Origin: Rhizobiaceae bacterium MnEN-MB40S
GTDB taxonomy: Bacteria > Pseudomonadota > Alphaproteobacteria > Rhizobiales > Rhizobiaceae
Assembly (NCBI GenBank): GCA_024343425.1
Contig: BRLC01000013.1
Span: forward strand, 152,936-216,935
Direction of reading: 5' to 3'
Length of the DNA stretch: 64,000 bases
A program made the position numbers and the translations under genes. Under the pieces are notes generated by a model, which was not told the origin of the DNA, searched no databases, and saw only the letters and a list, made by a program, of their open reading frames with translations. Each line of letters begins with the position of its first letter. Position 1 is the first letter of the stretch. This document shows, piece after piece, positions 37,373 to 44,880 of this stretch.

Positions 37373-37373
37373 A

Positions 37374-37766
37374 ATGATGTATTTCAGGTGCATGGCTCAG
37401 ATTGCCGGCGTAACTTTCGCGCTCTCATGCAGCAGCGTCATGGCGCAATCGCTCGCGTATTGCCCGGCGAAATCGGAAGCCGAGGCGCGGACCGTGCTCG
37501 GTTTGGGCGACATGCAAGACGTGAATATAGACAGCCTTCTTGCATCACTTGAAGCAGACATGAGCTACGAGAGGAAACATGCGGACAATAAACCGGGCTG
37601 CAAAGGCGCCGTGACATTGGAAGAACCAATCAGCTACATGATATTTGCTGGAATGGACCCGACGAACAGATATTTCAGGACTTACCTGGTCGTAGCGGAT
37701 CAGACAGGTTTGGTGAGATATGTTGATGAACGTCATCAACACGAGCCGCCGAAGTTATTTCCTTAA
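37374..37766 (+). CDS. Small exported hypothetical protein
   Basis: 130 residues from ATG 37374, one base after the preceding stop, so the genes are coupled. A signal peptide (MAQIAGVTFALSCSSVMAQ, after a short basic start) is likely. The mature part has two cysteines (YCPAKSEAEA and KPGCKGAV) that could form a disulfide. No family recognised. Pairing with an HExxH protein is suggestive of a substrate or inhibitor but untested. Confidence 0.55.
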   Translation: MMYFRCMAQIAGVTFALSCSSVMAQSLAYCPAKSEAEARTVLGLGDMQDVNIDSLLASLEADMSYERKHADNKPGCKGAVTLEEPISYMIFAGMDPTNRYFRTYLVVADQTGLVRYVDERHQHEPPKLFP

Positions 37767-37941
37767 ATGACGCCCATACGCCCCGTCATCGAGCTTGCGC
37801 AGTTCTTCGTCATGGCGCTTGCACCGGTCTGGATGTTGGAGGCTGAAACTTCGCAGCCTTAGTGGGTAGTTGCATCGTGGATGCAGGAAACCACGTGGGG
37901 AGTCGCCTAACGTCCAATTGACGCTCCGCCGTATGGATTCC

Positions 37942-38160
37942 GGCTCAAGGCCGGATTGAGGGCGAGGGGAAGTTCCGTCGAAATCAGCGAGTGCACCATG
38001 GGAGACAGGTGTCGTGCCGGACAGCCTCTCTCCACCTCATACCGCACTTGATGCGGTATCCATACTGCAGGTCGGCGAATGACAGAGGGCGCGGACACAT
38101 CTTTCGCGCCGCGGACGCGGCGCCGGCTGCATGGCGGCTCAAGGCCGCCATGAGGGCGGG
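37942..38160. repeat. Palindromic intergenic repeat, copy 1
   Basis: About 220 bp made of consecutive hairpins: GGCTCAAGGCC near 37942, ATACCGCA/TGCGGTAT (38039-38059, 5-nt loop), CGCCGC/GCGGCG near 38110 and ATGGCGGC/GCCGCCAT (38131-38151, 5-nt loop). Nearly the same order recurs at 39287-39506. The 490 bp between the genes ending 37766 and the one ending at 38258 hold little else. REP/RPE-like element. Confidence 0.8.
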
Positions 38161-38257
38161 TGGGTTGTTGGAGGTTAGCAGCTTCAGCAGCGGCGGCCGG
38201 GTGGGGCGTTGCCAATGTCATGATGCGCTTTTCAGCTGTCCGCATCCAGCACCAGAC

Positions 38258-38721
38258 TCACTTCGGGAGCACGCGGAATTCCATCTGATGAACCGCGTCA
38301 GGCAGCTCCAGGCGGTCGAGGATATAAACCTCGTCAGGCTCGCAATCTTCGATTCTCTGCCAGTTCTCCTTCAGCCAGGCGACGCTGACCACTGATCTGC
38401 CTGAAACATGGCTCTCCGGAGGCAAGACCCGGGAAATGAGGCCGGCGTGATAGCCCGTCGCCTGTACCAGAGCCAGGCCGGGATAATATCCGGTGAGGTC
38501 TGTCAGCATGAAGGCAAGCGGACCCGGATCGGTCTCGTACCCCGGAAGGCAAAGGACCATGCCCCTGTTCAGCTCTTCCCTGTCGGTTTCGGTCAGTTTT
38601 TCCAGCGTGAAACCCTCTCCGGCTTGAGCGACTCGACCCAGTCGTTTGGAGCGCCGTCAAAGTGATCCCGCAACCGGTCGTCCACATGCATTGTATCCCA
38701 GACAGCGGCGAAGAGTTGCAT
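38258..38721 (-). pseudogene. Frameshifted hypothetical gene
   Basis: From ATG 38721 ([17 protein letters not shown]) the frame stops after about 42 residues (ERVSRWKN), while the next frame continues naturally as [19 protein letters not shown] and runs to the stop at 38258 (EFRVLPK). The break lies near 38613-38620, in a run of C and T (minus-strand GGAGAGGG), where one extra base would join both parts into about 154 residues. The span is 464 bp, one base short of a whole frame. Either a pseudogene or a sequencing error. The continuous protein (CLPGYETDPGPLAFMLTDLTG) has no family I recognise. Confidence 0.75.
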
Positions 38722-38760
38722 GCTTGACGGGCCGCCACAACCGTCCTTTTCTGTTCTCTG

Positions 38761-38820
38761 CCCGCGCCGCGGACGCGGCGCCGACTGGATGGCGGCTCAA
38801 GGCCGCCATGAGGGGGCGGG
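38761..38820. repeat. Palindromic intergenic repeat, partial copy
   Basis: Contains the right half of the element seen at 37942-38160: the CGCCGC/GCGGCG hairpin and ATGGCGGC/GCCGCCAT (38789-38809, 5-nt loop). It lies between the frameshifted gene and the next membrane protein gene. Confidence 0.75.
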
Positions 38821-38859
38821 GGTGGCTGTTTGCTGGGTATTGTTTGCTGGATTGGCTCT

Positions 38860-39234
38860 ATGAGATTCTATTTCGCGGTCTTGTACATTTTCGGAATTCT
38901 GGTGGGCGTTTCCTATTTGTATTCCCTACCTTTTCTCGTGCGGGCCGCGCTTTGTATTCCGGCGATTTACAGCGCCTATGTATTGAGAGTGAGATACCTG
39001 AAGCATGAGGATCTGTCCTATCCGGCGCAAAGGAAGATCAAGCGTATTCAGGACGCCAGCTTGTCAACGTGGTTGCTCCCGCCTTTGATCCCGGTAATCA
39101 GCCTGCTTATGGAAAATGGGCTGATCATTTACAACTCGTGGAACACCGTAAGCTATCTGGACGCGGCGGCCTATGGCGCGCTGCTCGTGTTCGCAGTTCT
39201 GCTTTCTCCCATCAGGCCGAACGTGGATAAATAG
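38860..39234 (+). CDS. Small membrane protein
   Basis: 124 residues from ATG 38860 (MRFYFAVLYIFGILVGVSYLY). Four hydrophobic segments at about 1-20, 25-42, 70-90 and 100-118 predict a polytopic inner-membrane protein. The loop KHEDLSYPAQRKIKRIQDAS is basic. No family recognised. It sits between two copies of the palindromic repeat. Confidence 0.5.
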   Translation: MRFYFAVLYIFGILVGVSYLYSLPFLVRAALCIPAIYSAYVLRVRYLKHEDLSYPAQRKIKRIQDASLSTWLLPPLIPVISLLMENGLIIYNSWNTVSYLDAAAYGALLVFAVLLSPIRPNVDK

Positions 39235-39286
39235 CCAGAGGTTTTGGTGATCTCGTTTGCGTCCCCTCACGCAACAAAGTGGTCCT

Positions 39287-39506
39287 GGCTCAAGGCCGGA
39301 ATGAGGGCGAGGGGGAAGGACTGTCGAAAACAGCGGGCGCACCAAGGGAGGCGGGTGTTGTGTCGGACACCCCCTCTCCACCTCATACCGCACTTGATGC
39401 GGTATCCATACTGCCGGCCGGCGAATGACAGAGTGCGCGGGCACATCTTCCGCGCCGCGGACGCGGCGCCGGCTGGATGGCGGATCAAGGCCGCCATGAG
39501 GGCGGG
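39287..39506. repeat. Palindromic intergenic repeat, copy 2
   Basis: Follows the same order as the element at 37942-38160 and reads as a diverged copy. The ATACCGCA/TGCGGTAT hairpin is at 39385-39405. One arm of the last hairpin has changed (ATGGCGGAT), weakening the stem. Confidence 0.8.
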
Positions 39507-39809
39507 GGATGGTTTGTTGGCGGTGGCGGCTTCAGAATTGGCGACCAGGCTAACTGGCGGCGGCGCGTTGATGCGCTTGCAGCCTTTGCTGCAGTTCAAG
39601 GCCGCCATGAGGGCGGGGGATGGTTTGTTGGCGGCTGGGAGCTTCAGCATTGGCGGGGCGTTGACGCGCTTACAGCCTGTGCGGCGGCTCAAGGCCGGAA
39701 TGAGCGCGCGGAAATGTGTGCGCTGCGGAAAGAACTTGTCCCCGAGTGGTGGAACTGAAGAATACAACCGGCTATCAAGGCAGTGAACCATCTCACACGG
39801 GGGTAAAAG
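39507..39809. repeat. Repeat-derived intergenic tract
   Basis: No convincing gene. A GCCGCCATGAGGGCGGGGGATGGTTTGTTGGCGG-like block, quoted here only in outline, occurs at about 39490-39525 and again at about 39600-39640, and a related GGCTCAAGGCCGG core appears near 39686. These look like decayed or nested copies of the palindromic element. Confidence 0.6.
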
Positions 39810-40460
39810 ATGGCGCAAAGGATATTGTCGCGTCTGTTTTTATTGATTGTTCTGACCGCGCCGCTGACGGGTTGCGTCAACTATCTCTATTCCGGCACGC
39901 CTGTCGATTTCAGCAGCAACAGCCTGAAGCCGAACGAGGGATTTGTGTTCATGTCGCTCGTCCAGGGGCAGCACTGGAACGTCAACGCGATTTACAGTTT
40001 CTATTTCAGAAACGAAGCCGACGGCGGGATCGGCAAAATCACCTACACGCCCGGTCTGCTGGGCAACGAGAAGACAATCAGAAACAAGGCCGCCAACGAA
40101 AAGGGCACCGTGAAATCCTACACGCTGCCGGCCGGACAGTATCATTTTTACAAGTTCTCGATCATTCAGGGGCAATATGGCGGCTACCGTGACTGGGAGC
40201 CCAGGGAAGAGTTCTCTATTCCCTTTACCGTGAGGCCGGGCAGGGCGACTTACATCGGCGAGATCACGATGTCTCCGGTGATTGGGCGAAGCCTTTTCGG
40301 TCTGCCCGTGCTTGCAGGCGGCGTCTTCACCATCTCCAGCAATCCGGGGCGGGACATTCCGCTGTTCACCGAGAAATTTCCCAAGATCAATCCGCAGATC
40401 ATCGTGCAGGATCCGATGCGGTCTGGCGACGCGCCGCCAGAGATCGTCAGGTTCCGGTAG
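39810..40460 (+). CDS. Predicted lipoprotein of unknown function
   Basis: 216 residues. The signal sequence ends in the lipobox LTGC (LIVLTAPLTGCVNYLYSG), with Cys at about residue 22, so it should be a lipid-anchored envelope protein. The mature part is beta-rich (HWNVNAIYSFYFRNEADGG, SYTLPAGQYHFYKFSIIQ, IPFTVRPGRATYIGEITM), resembling a DUF2846-like or carboxypeptidase-regulatory sandwich. A GGGGG stretch upstream acts as ribosome binding site. No operon partner. Confidence 0.7.
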   Translation: MAQRILSRLFLLIVLTAPLTGCVNYLYSGTPVDFSSNSLKPNEGFVFMSLVQGQHWNVNAIYSFYFRNEADGGIGKITYTPGLLGNEKTIRNKAANEKGTVKSYTLPAGQYHFYKFSIIQGQYGGYRDWEPREEFSIPFTVRPGRATYIGEITMSPVIGRSLFGLPVLAGGVFTISSNPGRDIPLFTEKFPKINPQIIVQDPMRSGDAPPEIVRFR

Positions 40461-40913
40461 GACGCGGAACACCCTGAGGCGACGCTTGCGCATGCGCGCG
40501 GGTGAGGCGTCATCGTGGCTGGGCTGTCTGGAAGGGGGCGCCAGCCGGAGTTTTGACTGGGGGTTTGGGGACGCTCTCCGGCTGGCTTGAAATCCCGGTG
40601 TTGGTGACCGCCGGGCTCATTCCCGCCGCTTGGGAGGGGAGCGGATCGGGAGATGGTGATAAAACGTCAACGCCGCGATTTGGTTCCGGCCTTTTTGAAA
40701 AAATGTGAATCCGCGCAGCAGTTTGTCTTCGCGACCGGGAAGGCTACGTTTTGCTTGCGCCCGCCAAAGGCGCGGCGAATGGATTCTGGCTCGAGGCCGG
40801 AAGAAGGGAAGGGGCAGAGTTCCACTCCGCTATCAATCTCTTTAGTCTATCCGTTCAGGAAAAGATCTGGGTAATAAACTTCGCTGTCATTTTACTTTAT
40901 AAGAGACACCACG
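40461..40913. other. Intergenic tract with repeat remnants
   Basis: About 450 bp without a supported gene. It holds another diverged GGCTCGAGGCCGGAAG core near 40789, similar to the hairpins at 37.9 and 39.3 kb, and an AT-rich stretch just before the next start that may serve as its promoter. Confidence 0.5.
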
Positions 40914-41333
40914 ATGGGCGCCATCATTATTGTTGTGGCTGTTTTCGCAGCATCGTTATTTTTAATATATCCGATGTATAAATCATTTGCGTATGGATTA
41001 TTGCTTACGGAAAAAGAAAAATTGAATGTATTGAAATTGTTTATTCGCGGAAATTCGGCTTTTTCAAAAATTTCATTCAATACCAACTCGGGCAAAAACC
41101 TCTTTTATTTGAAAGATGATGGCGGCGCGAGAATTTTCGTCGACCGTGACAAATCGGAAAACTACAACGAACTGCTCGTCGCGTCTGGAATCAAAACAAT
41201 TTCAGATGAGACGGACGATGACACAGAAGTGCGAACAGCAGTGGTTACGCTCGATCAGATTTGCCAATTCCTTACGCTGGCAAGCGAAGGCGGTCACAAA
41301 GTGAGAGTGAAGCTTACTCGTAAAACCTTCTGA
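40914..41333 (+). CDS. Small membrane-anchored hypothetical protein
   Basis: 139 residues. One N-terminal hydrophobic helix (MGAIIIVVAVFAASLFLIYP) anchors it, and the remainder is soluble and charged (DDGGARIFVDRDKSENYNEL). AT-richer than the core genes. No recognised domain. It ends before a hairpin at 41351. Confidence 0.5.
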   Translation: MGAIIIVVAVFAASLFLIYPMYKSFAYGLLLTEKEKLNVLKLFIRGNSAFSKISFNTNSGKNLFYLKDDGGARIFVDRDKSENYNELLVASGIKTISDETDDDTEVRTAVVTLDQICQFLTLASEGGHKVRVKLTRKTF

Positions 41334-41350
41334 AATGAAAATTGCCGAAC

Positions 41351-41368
41351 GCGGCCCAACTGGGCCGC
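41351..41368. terminator. GC-rich hairpin between convergent genes
   Basis: GCGGCCCA and TGGGCCGC form a perfect 8-bp stem around AC. No T-tract follows on either strand, so terminator function is only suggested by its position between the small gene and convergent katA. Confidence 0.45.
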
Positions 41369-41410
41369 GCCGACAGGGGTGCATTGTGTTGCACTCACTC
41401 AAGACGTCGT

Positions 41411-42946
41411 TTACTCCGCCGCCTGCTTCCCGTCGATGCTCTCGGCAGACGCCATGCCCGGGGCGGACGACTTGCCGCCGAGCTTGTCGCGCACGCCTTT
41501 TTCAATGCGGTCGCCGGTTTTCTTGTCGATGTTGCGCCAGTAGTCGAAGGCGCGCTGAAGCACCTTTTCGCTGACGCCGTCGCAAAGATGGCCGACGACG
41601 TTGGAGACGAGCCGCTTGCGCGCGGCTTCGTCCATCACGTCGTTGATCAGCGCGCGGGGCTGGCTGAAATCGTCGTCGTCCTCGCGCAGCGTGTAGGCCT
41701 CGCGCACCATCTCGCCGTCGGCATGCCAGAGGCCGGCTTCGCCCGTCATGTCCGGCTGGGCGGCCGGGCCGCCGTAGGAATTCGGCGCATAGACCGGATC
41801 GGAGACGTTTTCAGTGCGCATCGCGCCGTCCTTGGAATAGCTGTAGACCGGGCAGCGCGGCTTGTTGACCGGGATCTGCTTGTAGTTGACGCCGAGGCGC
41901 GCGCGGTGGGCGTCGGCGTAGGAAAAGCCGCGGGCAAGCAGCATCTTATCGGGCGACAGGCCAATGCCGGGCACCATGTTGTTCGGCTCGAAGGCGGCCT
42001 GTTCGATCTCCGTGTGGAAATCGGTCGGGTTGCGGGTGAGCGTCATGCGGCCGACCTCCATCAGCGGATAATCGGCGTGCGGCCAGACCTTGGTGAGGTC
42101 GAACGGGTTGATGCGGTAGGTTTTCGCGTCCTCGAACGGCATGATCTGCCATTTCAGCGTCCAGCTCGGATAGTCGCCGTCGCGGATCGCGTTGAAGAGG
42201 TCGCGGCGGTGATAGTCGCCGTCGCTGCCGGCGAGCTTGTCGGCCTCGTCCTGGCTGAGATAGGCGTTGCCGTCGCCCTGGTCGGTGTGGAAGTGGAACT
42301 TCACCCAGAACTTTTCGCCCTCGGCGTTGACCAGCGAATAGGTGTGGCTCGAATAGCCGTTCATTTCGCGCCAGGACTTCGGAATGCCGCGGTCGCCCAT
42401 GAGGTAGGTGACCTGGTGGGCGCTTTCCGGCGACAGCGTCCAGAAATCCCACTGCATGTCGTGATCGCGCATGTCGTTGTCGGCGCGCCGCTTCTGGCTG
42501 CGGATGAACTGCTGGAACTTGATCGGGTCGCGGATGAAGAAGATCGGCGTGTTGTTGCCGACCATGTCGAAATTGCCGTCCTCGGTGTACATCTTCACCG
42601 AAAAGCCGCGCGGGTCGCGCCAGGTGTCGGGGCTGCCGCGCTCGCCGGCGACGGTGGAAAAGCGGATCAGCACGTCCGTCCTGGCGCCCAGCTGGAAGAC
42701 CTTCGCCTTGGTGTACTGGCTGACGTCCTGCGTGACCTCGAAATGGCCGAAGGCGCCGCCGCCCTTGGCGTGGGGCTGGCGCTCGGGGATGCGCTCGCGG
42801 TTGAAATTCGCCATCTGCTCGAGCAGGTAATGGTCGTTCAGCACGATCGGGCCGTCGCGGCCGACGGTCAGCGAATGCTCGTCGCTCTGCACGCGGATAC
42901 CGACGTCGGTGGTTGTCGGGGGGACGGTCGTCTTCTTCCTGCTCAT
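41411..42946 (-). CDS. katA: Monofunctional heme catalase
   Basis: 511 residues from ATG 42946. Residues of small-subunit catalases: catalytic His in [11 protein letters not shown] (about residue 66), Asn in [19 protein letters not shown] (about 120-138), and the proximal heme signature R-L-G-x-N-Y in [15 protein letters not shown] (about 348-362). The length is that of clade 1 or 3 catalases with no C-terminal flavodoxin-like domain. It destroys hydrogen peroxide in the cytoplasm. Its promoter region is shared with a truncated AraC-type DNA-binding fragment that reads the opposite way. Confidence 0.95.
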   Translation of the reverse strand: MSRKKTTVPPTTTDVGIRVQSDEHSLTVGRDGPIVLNDHYLLEQMANFNRERIPERQPHAKGGGAFGHFEVTQDVSQYTKAKVFQLGARTDVLIRFSTVAGERGSPDTWRDPRGFSVKMYTEDGNFDMVGNNTPIFFIRDPIKFQQFIRSQKRRADNDMRDHDMQWDFWTLSPESAHQVTYLMGDRGIPKSWREMNGYSSHTYSLVNAEGEKFWVKFHFHTDQGDGNAYLSQDEADKLAGSDGDYHRRDLFNAIRDGDYPSWTLKWQIMPFEDAKTYRINPFDLTKVWPHADYPLMEVGRMTLTRNPTDFHTEIEQAAFEPNNMVPGIGLSPDKMLLARGFSYADAHRARLGVNYKQIPVNKPRCPVYSYSKDGAMRTENVSDPVYAPNSYGGPAAQPDMTGEAGLWHADGEMVREAYTLREDDDDFSQPRALINDVMDEAARKRLVSNVVGHLCDGVSEKVLQRAFDYWRNIDKKTGDRIEKGVRDKLGGKSSAPGMASAESIDGKQAAE

Positions 42947-43003
42947 GATCGGTAACCTCTGCGTGTAGGAAAACTCTGAGCGTGTAACTCCCGGACGGCT
43001 GCA

Positions 43004-43300
43004 ATGTTCCAACGGCCGGCGATTTTGCTGCCGGCCGATAAGACCGGCGGGATCGATCTGGTAGATATCTGCGCCGAACTGAAGGTAAGCCTTCGGACGC
43101 TGCACTACGCCTTCCAGGACGTGACCGGCATGTCGCCAGCAACCTGGCTGCGGCGAATCCGTCTGAACCGGGTCCACAAAGCACTCCGTAAATCATCGCT
43201 CGAGGACACTCTCGTCAAGCAGGTTGCCATAGAAAACGGCTTCTTGCACGCCGGCCATTTCTCCAACCAGTACCAGCGTCTCTTCGGCTGCTTGCCGTAG
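43004..43300 (+). pseudogene. AraC-family DNA-binding domain remnant
   Basis: 98 residues with only the double helix-turn-helix part of an AraC regulator: [23 protein letters not shown] (first motif, about 20-42) and VKQVAIENGFLHAGHFSNQYQRLFG (second, about 71-95), ending GCLP where full proteins have a tail. The sensor domain is missing, and no matching upstream frame was seen. It begins inside the katA leader. Probably a relic, though a stand-alone domain that still binds DNA cannot be excluded. Confidence 0.7.
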
Positions 43301-43391
43301 CAAACCCTGCACGCAACGTAGTGTGCGTCATGAGTTTTTAAGAAGATGCGCTTCGTCGTCAGCCTGATGAATGGTTTCGGTTTGCAGGCTT

Positions 43392-43573
43392 GTCCGGGCG
43401 CCGTGCGTCCCGCTCAGTATGCCCCGAAGAGGGGAGGGCCGCGCGTCTCCGTCTGTGCGCTCAACACGGGTCCTGTCTCGGCCTCTGTGATGAACTGCTC
43501 ATCGCGGTTCTCGCCACCGAAGGCGACGTTCGTCGTGTGCAGCCCTGTCGGCGGGACGAGGCGGCGCGCCGGG
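43392..43573 (-). pseudogene. Truncated 3' end of an SMP-30/lactonase gene
   Basis: 182 bp match the 3' end of the intact lactonase gene at 52962-53143, with 16 differences by my count (about 91 percent identity) and a constant offset of 9,570 bp. The stop codon (43414-43416) and about 20 bp beyond it are included. The encoded tail (TGLHTTNVAFGGENRD, FITEAETG, LSAQTETRG) is intact until identity ends at about 43573. Marks the left edge of the TetR/autotransporter block. Confidence 0.88.
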
Positions 43574-43669
43574 TCTGAGAGTGAATTGTCCGTCATCAGG
43601 ATCAAGAATCCGACCGGGTTGCTTTTCTTTTTTTCGAAAGCGATCAGACGATCCCGATCTCTATGGGAA

Positions 43670-44320
43670 TCAACGCTCACGCGTCCAGGGTTTGACGGCC
43701 GGCGCGTCAGTCGATTTCTCCCGCACATGGGAATCGATCAGGCGCGCAAACGCCCTTCGCGTTATTCCGTTGTGCTTTTTGGAATACCCCAGGCTCGCGA
43801 CAAAGCTCCAGTGCGCATGCATCATCGAGACGAAAAGAAAGGAAAGCTCTTCGCAAGCGGCTGAATTGAGTTCCGGATGCGCAATGGCCAGTTCCTGCTC
43901 AATGACCTGACCGAGTGTTTTGTATGACTCACACAGGCGATCTCTCAGCGTTGTGGAGCCGACGGCGTAGGCGAAAAAGGCGTCATAAACCTCGAGGTTG
44001 TCAGGCATGGGATGCTCTTCGGACATGCCGAAGAAGTAATCGAGGAAAAAATCCAGCCTTTCGACCTGACCGAACTTCACGATGCCCGCCACCAGCGAGT
44101 CCTGGTAGGCTTTTGCCAGGTGGTCGCAGAGATCGATGATCAATTCGTCCAGGCTTGAATAGTAATACCGAACCAGCTGGCGCGACAGGCCGGCCTCATT
44201 TGCGACAGCGTCGAAGGAGAAAGACTGCAATCCCTGCGTTCTCAGCAGTTTGGTCGTCGCAGCCAGTATCCGGTTTTTCTTGTCGCCGGGACCGGCGTTC
44301 ATCGTCGAATCATTCGCCAT
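43670..44320 (-). CDS. TetR family transcriptional regulator
   Basis: 216 residues. The N-terminal TetR domain includes ILAATTKLLRTQGLQSFSFDAVANEAGLSRQLVRYYYSS (about 18-56; the HTH is VANEAGLSRQLVRYYY). The C-terminal ligand domain is helical, with LDFFLDYFFGMSEEHPMP and LSFLFVSMMHAHWSFVASLGY. It reads away from the autotransporter gene, with 560 bp between the two starts. A TTTTCAA/TTGAAAA palindrome in that gap at 44544-44558 is a possible operator. BetI identity is not supported by its sequence. Confidence 0.9.
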   Translation of the reverse strand: MANDSTMNAGPGDKKNRILAATTKLLRTQGLQSFSFDAVANEAGLSRQLVRYYYSSLDELIIDLCDHLAKAYQDSLVAGIVKFGQVERLDFFLDYFFGMSEEHPMPDNLEVYDAFFAYAVGSTTLRDRLCESYKTLGQVIEQELAIAHPELNSAACEELSFLFVSMMHAHWSFVASLGYSKKHNGITRRAFARLIDSHVREKSTDAPAVKPWTRER

Positions 44321-44880
44321 GCGCCTGCTCCCTCAATATCCGCGCATGCATCGTCTGCCGTAATATCAATTCCCGCCTCCCCACCAGCGTGAAATATACC
44401 GAAGTGAATTTTCCTACTCTTCTGCTCGACGAGACTCCGTCGATCAACACTGAACTGGTTTACTATCACAAGTGACAATTTATACGCGACGCCGCCTTCC
44501 GGATATCAGATTTTTGGTCGACGCCAACGCGGATCAATACGCCTTTTCAAATTGAAAACGAACGAGATGCGGAAAAGATCCGCGTAACTTCGCAAACCAT
44601 TGCAATCTATACTGTATTTTTCACAACGACACTTTGGCTGGCGCCCATTTTTTCATAATGAAAACATGTGCATAGATTGACGTTTCAGCGCCTGCTCCAA
44701 TACGATTCCCTACGAATCGAAGCTCGCCACATCCGGGAATTTTCGAGCAGAGACTGCAGGCGCGGCGTCGCCATTTTCAGTGACGCGAACACGCCCGTGC
44801 GGCGCGATCGTCCGGTCAAGGCGAGCCTCGGCGTCAACTGCCGAAGCAACAAACATGACCACCTGTCGGGGGACCGGGAA
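44321..44880. promoter_or_regulatory. Divergent control region of the TetR and autotransporter genes
   Basis: 560 bp with no supported gene, clearly richer in A and T than the coding DNA on either side. TTTTCAA and TTGAAAA (44544-44558) form a perfect 7-bp inverted repeat around one A, suited to a TetR dimer. Several AT-rich stretches (TATACTGTATTTTTC near 44610) could be -10 regions. A longer autotransporter frame opens at 44668, but its extra residues lack a signal peptide. Confidence 0.5.

Noticed and set aside
37907..38245. 112-residue open frame on the minus strand and a similar one near 39064-39444
   Set aside because: Both translate the palindromic repeat (with shared VIRRPAVWIPHQVRYEVERG-like text) and are a known kind of spurious product of such repeats.
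41342..42955. 537-residue open frame on the plus strand
   Set aside because: Antisense to katA, which has all catalase signatures.
43670..44320. TetR regulator as BetI for the bet operon
   Set aside because: Sequence around its helix-turn-helix does not resemble BetI, and it is 25 kb from betBA beside the autotransporter.
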